Shown one piece after another: positions 59,443 to 64,000 of a stretch of 64,000 bases of DNA (within the stretch, counting starts at the first letter, position 1; each line of letters begins with the position of its first letter). The translations under genes were made by a program, and so were the position numbers. The DNA is taken from the NCBI RefSeq assembly GCF_020102855.1, contig NZ_JADHZD010000002.1, positions 310,001 through 374,000 on the forward strand, read 5' to 3'. The notes below the pieces were generated by a model, which was not told the DNA's origin, made no database searches, and saw only the letters and a list, made by a program, of their open reading frames with translations. The DNA is from Nocardioides lacusdianchii (GTDB lineage: Bacteria > Actinomycetota > Actinomycetes > Propionibacteriales > Nocardioidaceae).

Positions 59443-61189
59443 AGCGGAAGGTGCTGCCGTGGCCGAGCTCGGAGCTCACCGACAGCGTTCCGCCGTGGGA
59501 CTCCGCGATCCGCTGGGCGATCGGCAGGCCGAGACCGGTGCCCGGCACGGAGAGGGCGTTGGGGTTGGTGGAGCGGTGGAAGGCCGAGAAGACGTGGCTC
59601 TGGTCAGCGGTGGAGATGCCGATGCCGGTGTCGGTCACCTCGATGCTCACCTCGTCCTCGCCCACCTCCATCGACACCGCGACCGCGCCGTCCTCGGGGG
59701 TGTACTTCACCGCGTTGTCGACCATGTTGTCGACGACCCGGGCGAGCTCCTCGGGGTCGCCGAACACCACGACCGGTGCCGTCCCGGTGCGCTCGAAGGC
59801 CAGCCCGACGCCCGCCTGCTTGGCCCGGATGCCGAGCAGGTCGACGCTCGCCTCACAGAGCTCGGCGAGGTCGACGGCGCGGCGCACCGTCTCGCGTCGT
59901 CCCTGGATGCGGGAGTAGTGGAGGAGGTTGGCGACCAGGTTGTTCAGGCGCTGGGCGTTGCGGATGATCGCGTCCAGCGACGTCATGTCGGGGTGGCGGT
60001 CGGCGATGAGCTCGGCGTGGCCGAGGATCGCGGTGAGCGGGGTCTTGAGCTCGTGGGAGATGGTGGCGATCAGCTCGCTGCGGTAGCGCGCGAGCTCCCG
60101 CAGCTCCTGGACCAGGCGCTGCTCGGTCTCCAGGACGCGGGAAGAACGCACCGCGAGCGCGAGCAGGCGCCCCACCTCCAGCACCGCGTCGGCCTCCGAC
60201 ATCGTCAGCGGCCGGGTGTTGCGGGCGAATCCCAGCACGAGGTAGCCGACGAGGTCGTCCTGCGAGAGCAGCGGACACACGAGCGCGCGCTCGACCCGCA
60301 TCGCGCGCATCAGCCGCTGCATCGGCGCCGCGCTGCTCGGCAGCCGCGCAGAGTCGACGTCGTGGATCCCCACCTCGACCAGCACGGGCAGGTCGTCGAG
60401 CGCCAGGAGGTCCTGGCGGATCTCGGGGACGTCGTGCTCGGGGGTGAAGGGGCGCGGCGTGCCGACGCCGATCTGGTGGCCCTGGACATCGCTGGGGAAG
60501 GTGCGTACGACGGCCTGGGTGGTGGCGAGCGCCTCCGCGACCGCCTCCACCGCCGTCGTCATCGCCTGGGCGAGCCCGCCCTGGACGCCGGCACCGGCCG
60601 CCGCGACCGAGGTCAGCATCCGGTCGAGGCGGGCGCGGTCGGTGAGCCGCTCGCGCTCGCGGGCGTTGGAGAGCGCGACACCCGCCTGCACGGCGAACAT
60701 CTCCAGCAGCTCGCGGTCGGCCTCGTCGGGCACCCGGCCGTCCGCCGGGAGGTCGACGGCCATGTTGCCGAGGAGCTCGCCGCCGGCCGAGTAGAGCGGG
60801 GCGTAGAGCGCGTGCTGGGGGTGCCAGGCGTCCGGGTCGTCGCTGGGCTCGACCTCGGGGATCCAGGCGGCGCGCAGCCGCTCCTCCGACATCCGACCTG
60901 CGGGGACGAAGCGCAGGATGCCCCACCGGTCGGCCTCGCGGAACTCGTCGAGGATCTGCTCGGCCGGGGTGCGGCGGTGCAGGATCTGCGCGACGACCTC
61001 GGGCGGGCCGGCGACGTTGGTCATCACCAGCACGTCGCCCTCGAGCCGGGCGATCGCCGCGACGCCGTAGCCGAGGACGTCGACCACGCCGTGCGCGATC
61101 TCCTCGAGGATCACCTCGGTGTCGGTGGAGGAGTTGACGCGTCGCATCAGCTCGGCCAGACGACTCAGCGCACCCTGGTTGCGCGGCAT
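59405..61189 (-). CDS. GAF-domain sensor histidine kinase (orphan)
   Basis: 594 residues from ATG 61187-61189, with GGGGAGG five bases ahead (an in-frame GTG at 61195 sits inside that site). There are no membrane helices: two GAF-like domains (about 15-185 and 205-350) precede the HisKA helix ELIATISHELKTPLTAILGHAELI (phosphoacceptor His) and the HATPase domain (DNMVDNAVKYTPEDGAVAV, DTGIGIS, GTGLGLPIA). No response regulator is next to it. Being beside cydABDC, it could sense redox or gas through GAF; no ligand motif is proven. Confidence 0.87.
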   Translation of the reverse strand: MPRNQGALSRLAELMRRVNSSTDTEVILEEIAHGVVDVLGYGVAAIARLEGDVLVMTNVAGPPEVVAQILHRRTPAEQILDEFREADRWGILRFVPAGRMSEERLRAAWIPEVEPSDDPDAWHPQHALYAPLYSAGGELLGNMAVDLPADGRVPDEADRELLEMFAVQAGVALSNARERERLTDRARLDRMLTSVAAAGAGVQGGLAQAMTTAVEAVAEALATTQAVVRTFPSDVQGHQIGVGTPRPFTPEHDVPEIRQDLLALDDLPVLVEVGIHDVDSARLPSSAAPMQRLMRAMRVERALVCPLLSQDDLVGYLVLGFARNTRPLTMSEADAVLEVGRLLALAVRSSRVLETEQRLVQELRELARYRSELIATISHELKTPLTAILGHAELIADRHPDMTSLDAIIRNAQRLNNLVANLLHYSRIQGRRETVRRAVDLAELCEASVDLLGIRAKQAGVGLAFERTGTAPVVVFGDPEELARVVDNMVDNAVKYTPEDGAVAVSMEVGEDEVSIEVTDTGIGISTADQSHVFSAFHRSTNPNALSVPGTGLGLPIAQRIAESHGGTLSVSSELGHGSTFRFTLPLRSPREQG

Positions 61190-61247
61190 GCCCACCTCCC
61201 CACGAGGTTCATCGGACCCTCGAGCCCCGTGAGGGACTCTAGGGCGC

Positions 61248-62933
61248 TCAGGCCTCGATCACCACAGGAATGATCATCGGGCGACGGCGGTGGGCGCGGT
61301 TGACCCAGCGGCCCACGACACGGCGTACGACCTGCTGCAGCTGGTAGGAGTCGGTGGCACCGTCGGCGATCGAGGCGTTGAGCGCCTCGATGATGAGCGG
61401 CTTGACCTCGTCGAAGGTGGCCTCCTCCTCGGCGAAGCCGCGGGCGTGGATCTCCGGTCCGGAGACGACCTTGCCGGTCACCGAGTCGACGACCACGATG
61501 ACGGACAGGAAGCCCTCCTCGCCGAGGATCCGGCGGTCCTTCATCGAGGCCTCGCTGATGTCGCCGATGGTGGTGCCGTCGACGAAGACGTAGCCGACGT
61601 CGACCTTGCCGACGATCTTCGCCACGCCGTCGACGAGGTCGACCACCACGCCGTCCTCGGCCAGCACGACGTTCTCCACGCCGGTGGCGCAGGCCAGGTC
61701 GGCGTTGGCGCGCATGTGGCGGATCTCGCCGTGCACCGGCATCACGTTGCGCGGCTTGACGATGTTGTAGCAGTAGAGCAGCTCGCCGGCGCTCGCGTGG
61801 CCGGAGACGTGGACGAGGGAGTTGCCCTTGTGGACCACGTTGGCGCCCAGGCGCGACAGGCCGTTGATCACGCGGTAGACGGCGTTCTCGTTGCCCGGGA
61901 TCAGCGAGCTGGCCAGCACCACGGTGTCGCCGGGCTCGAGGTGCACGAAGTGGTGGTTGTTCTGCGACATCCGGCTGAGCGCGGCGAGGGGCTCGCCCTG
62001 CGACCCGGTCGAGATCAGCACCTGCTTGTGCGGCGGGTAGTCGCCGAGCTCCTTGGCCTCGACCATCACGCCGGGCGGGACGGTGAGGTAGCCGAGGTCC
62101 TGGGCGATGGCCATGTTGCGCACCATCGAGCGCCCGACGTAGGCGACCTTGCGGCCGTGTGCCACCGCCGCGTCGAGCACCTGCTGGACGCGGTGCATGT
62201 GAGAGGCGAAGCAGGCGACGATGATCCGCTGCTCGCTCTTGGCGAAGACCCGGTCCAGGACGGGGCCGATCTCCTTCTCGGAGGTGGTGAAGCCCGGCAC
62301 CTCGGCGTTGGTGGAGTCGGTGAGGAACAGGTCGACGCCCTCGTCGCCGAGGCGGGCGAACTCGTTGAGGTCAGTGATGCGGCCGTCGAGCGGCAGCTGG
62401 TCCATCTTGAAGTCACCGGTGTGCAGCACCACGCCGGCACCGGTGCGGATGACGACCGCGAGGGCGTCCGGGATCGAGTGGTTCACCGCGACGAACTCGA
62501 GCACGAAGGGCCCGAAGGTGATCGTCTGCCCCTCGGCGACCTCGTACTGCGCGGTCTCCTTCAGGCGGTGCTCGCGCAGCTTGGAACCGAGCAGCGCCAG
62601 CGTCAGCCTGGAGCCGACGAGCGGGATGTCGCCACGCTCGCGCAGGAGGTACGGCGTCGCACCGATGTGGTCCTCGTGGCCGTGGGTCAGCACCAGCGCC
62701 TCGACGGCGTCGAGGCGGTCCCGGATCGGGTCGAAGTCGGGCAGGATCAGGTCGACGCCGGGGTGGTGGTCCTCGGGGAACAGCACGCCGCAGTCGACGA
62801 TCAGCAGCCGGCCGTCGTACTCGAAGACCGTCATGTTGCGACCGACCTCGCCCAGTCCGCCGAGCGGGATGACCCGCAGACCTCCGGCCGGGAGGGGGGC
62901 GGGCGCGCTCAGGTCGAGGTGGGGATGGCTCAA
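61248..62933 (-). CDS. rnj: Ribonuclease J
   Basis: 561 residues from TTG 62931-62933 (AAGG six bases upstream). The metallo-beta-lactamase signature is THGHEDHIGA, with HTGDFKMD, SGHASAGELL and VHGEIRHM of the beta-CASP core. A C-terminal domain ends the chain. RNase J trims and degrades RNA from the 5' end and also cuts internally. It follows dapA by 31 bases, the standard actinobacterial order. Confidence 0.94.
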   Translation of the reverse strand: MSHPHLDLSAPAPLPAGGLRVIPLGGLGEVGRNMTVFEYDGRLLIVDCGVLFPEDHHPGVDLILPDFDPIRDRLDAVEALVLTHGHEDHIGATPYLLRERGDIPLVGSRLTLALLGSKLREHRLKETAQYEVAEGQTITFGPFVLEFVAVNHSIPDALAVVIRTGAGVVLHTGDFKMDQLPLDGRITDLNEFARLGDEGVDLFLTDSTNAEVPGFTTSEKEIGPVLDRVFAKSEQRIIVACFASHMHRVQQVLDAAVAHGRKVAYVGRSMVRNMAIAQDLGYLTVPPGVMVEAKELGDYPPHKQVLISTGSQGEPLAALSRMSQNNHHFVHLEPGDTVVLASSLIPGNENAVYRVINGLSRLGANVVHKGNSLVHVSGHASAGELLYCYNIVKPRNVMPVHGEIRHMRANADLACATGVENVVLAEDGVVVDLVDGVAKIVGKVDVGYVFVDGTTIGDISEASMKDRRILGEEGFLSVIVVVDSVTGKVVSGPEIHARGFAEEEATFDEVKPLIIEALNASIADGATDSYQLQQVVRRVVGRWVNRAHRRRPMIIPVVIEA

Positions 62934-62964
62934 GGGTTTCCTTCGTTCGTGAGGAGGATGGTTC

Positions 62965-63855
62965 TCACAGGAGGCCGGCGGCGGCGAGCCCCGCGCGGAG
63001 CGCGGTGACCTCGTCGTCGTCCAGGGCGACCAGTGGGCCGCGGACGCGGCGGTTGTCGAGCACGCCGAGCAGCTCGAGGGCTGCCTTGGCGGTGGTGGCT
63101 CCGTAGTTGGGCACGCCCATCACGGCGTCGAAGGCCGGGACGAGCGAGGTGTGGATGCGCAGGGCCTCGGCGTGGTCGCCGTCGACCCAGGCGCTGATCA
63201 TCGACGCCAGCTGGTCGCTGGCGGCGTGGGCGACGACGGAGACCAGGCCGACCCCGCCGTAGGCGAGGTAGCCGAGGGTGTTGGCGTCGTCGCCGGAGTA
63301 GACCGCGTAGCCCATGTCGACCAGCTGGGCCGTGCGGGCCAACAGGCCGGAGGCCTCCTTGACCGAGGTGATGTGGTCGTAGCGCCGCATCGCCTCGTAG
63401 GTCTCGAGCTCGATCGTCGTCGCAGTGCGCCCCGGCACGTCGTAGAGCATCACGGGCAGGTCGGTGGCCTCGGCCACGGCGCTGAAGTGGTGGCGCAGGC
63501 CGACCTGGCCGGGCTTGTTGTAGTAGGGGCTGACGAGCAGCACGCCGTCGACGCCGACCTTGGCCGCTTGCTCGGCGAGCTCCACGGAGTGGGCGGTGGA
63601 GTTGGTGCCGACGCCCGCGATCACCACGGCGCGGTCACCGACGGCGTCGTGCACCGCGCGCAGGATCTCGCCGTCCTCGGCGACCGAGGTGGTGGGGCTC
63701 TCCCCCGTCGTGCCGCTCACGACGAGGCCGTCGTTGCCGTGGTCGACGAGATGGGCGGCGATGCGGGCCGTGGCGTCGAGGTCGACGGTGCCGTCCTCGT
63801 GGAAGGCCGTGGCCATCGCGGTCAGCAGCCGGCCGAACGGGACGTGGGTACTCAC
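62965..63855 (-). CDS. dapA: 4-hydroxy-tetrahydrodipicolinate synthase
   Basis: 296 residues from GTG 63853-63855. GTTGESPTTS (the TTGE motif), SPYYNKPGQ (catalytic Tyr) and SVKEASG (Schiff-base Lys) are complete. It condenses pyruvate with aspartate semialdehyde in the lysine and diaminopimelate pathway. TAACCT lies six bases before the start, so it probably heads its own transcript. Confidence 0.93.
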   Translation of the reverse strand: MSTHVPFGRLLTAMATAFHEDGTVDLDATARIAAHLVDHGNDGLVVSGTTGESPTTSVAEDGEILRAVHDAVGDRAVVIAGVGTNSTAHSVELAEQAAKVGVDGVLLVSPYYNKPGQVGLRHHFSAVAEATDLPVMLYDVPGRTATTIELETYEAMRRYDHITSVKEASGLLARTAQLVDMGYAVYSGDDANTLGYLAYGGVGLVSVVAHAASDQLASMISAWVDGDHAEALRIHTSLVPAFDAVMGVPNYGATTAKAALELLGVLDNRRVRGPLVALDDDEVTALRAGLAAAGLL

Positions 63856-63861
63856 GAGCGA

Positions 63862-63867
63862 AGGTTA
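63862..63867 (-). promoter_or_regulatory. Leaderless -10 element of dapA (TAACCT)
   Basis: TAACCT on the minus strand, six bases before the dapA GTG. Its TAA could also be the stop of an upstream minus-strand gene. Confidence 0.5.
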
Positions 63868-64000
63868 TCGCTCTCCCGGGCCCGAGTCGTCGGCGGCGAC
63901 ACGCACGGCGACGAATCCGGTGGAGATGCGCGGTCGTGCCGTGCCAGGGTTGCCGCTGCTCGGGCGTCCGGGCGACCTCACCCTGACCGAGGAGCTCCGT
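63868..64000. other. Window-edge segment, gene uncertain
   Basis: Two partial frames compete. On the minus strand a frame ending at the TAA of the dapA -10 (63865-63867) reads ISTGFVAVRVAADDSGPGER before its stop. On the plus strand a frame from ATG 63926 reads MRGRAVPGLPLLGRPGDLTL and stays open to the edge. In relatives thyX often precedes dapA, but I see no ThyX motif here. I cannot choose. Confidence 0.3.

Noticed and set aside
63868..64000. thyX upstream of dapA
   Set aside because: Expected by gene order, but no ThyX motif can be read in the 133 visible bases.

Overview
The window comes from the chromosome of a very high-GC Gram-positive actinobacterium, most like Nocardioides or a close relative in the Propionibacteriales. 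That placement is an inference from codon use (third positions almost all G or C), mycothiol-type and DinB proteins, the WXG100-associated genes, the DUF222/13E12 HNH gene with its flanking repeats, and gene order. No rRNA, tRNA, CRISPR array, insertion sequence or prophage was found. Eleven genes have a TAnnnT hexamer 6-7 bases before the start codon in place of a ribosome binding site, the usual mark of leaderless transcription.

Layout. 1-1892 (minus): three overlapping genes of a WXG100/type VII-associated cluster, cut by the window edge. 2029-7761 (plus): DUF2071, PspC and DUF2231 proteins, a DGPF/YCII protein beside an ECF42-type sigma factor, an RTX-like secreted protein and a secreted GH16 glycosidase. 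7766-13140: a quinoprotein-type sugar dehydrogenase lipoprotein, a deaminase, an NAD-dependent epimerase, an isochorismatase-like hydrolase, a HesB-like protein, an alpha/beta hydrolase and a DinB protein. 13245-16716: a class II glutamine amidotransferase, then two adjacent damaged genes (a DsbA-fold gene with an in-frame TAG, and an SRPBCC gene without its 5' half), then small membrane proteins and lipoproteins. 16754-21406: a saccharopine-dehydrogenase-like enzyme, an unrecognised 368-residue protein, a phosphotransferase and a MetX-like hydrolase in a patch of lower GC. 21672-25483: an ABC-2 exporter divergent from a DesK-type two-component system.

25619-63855 follows a backbone familiar from other actinobacteria: dapA, rnj, ftsK, a RodZ-like gene, rimO, pgsA, pncC and clgR all on the minus strand, followed by lhr-nei2 on the plus strand. 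Strain-variable blocks interrupt it: a GH15 trehalase-like enzyme; a secreted 5'-nucleotidase and a secreted ExeM-type nuclease; a DUF222-HNH gene with a NUDIX gene; a secreted M4 peptidase; and a respiratory block of BlaI, M56 peptidase, cydA, cydB and fused cydDC, followed by an orphan histidine kinase.

How the parts fit together. The nuclease, the 5'-nucleotidase and the M4 peptidase would together break down extracellular DNA, nucleotides and protein. All three end in a related basic Ig-like domain, and two of them have a perfect GTGA-N6-TCAC palindrome upstream. The BlaI/M56 pair is divergent from cydABDC, with tandem inverted repeats over the probable cydA promoter, which suggests that a BlaI-type repressor controls the cytochrome bd oxidase.
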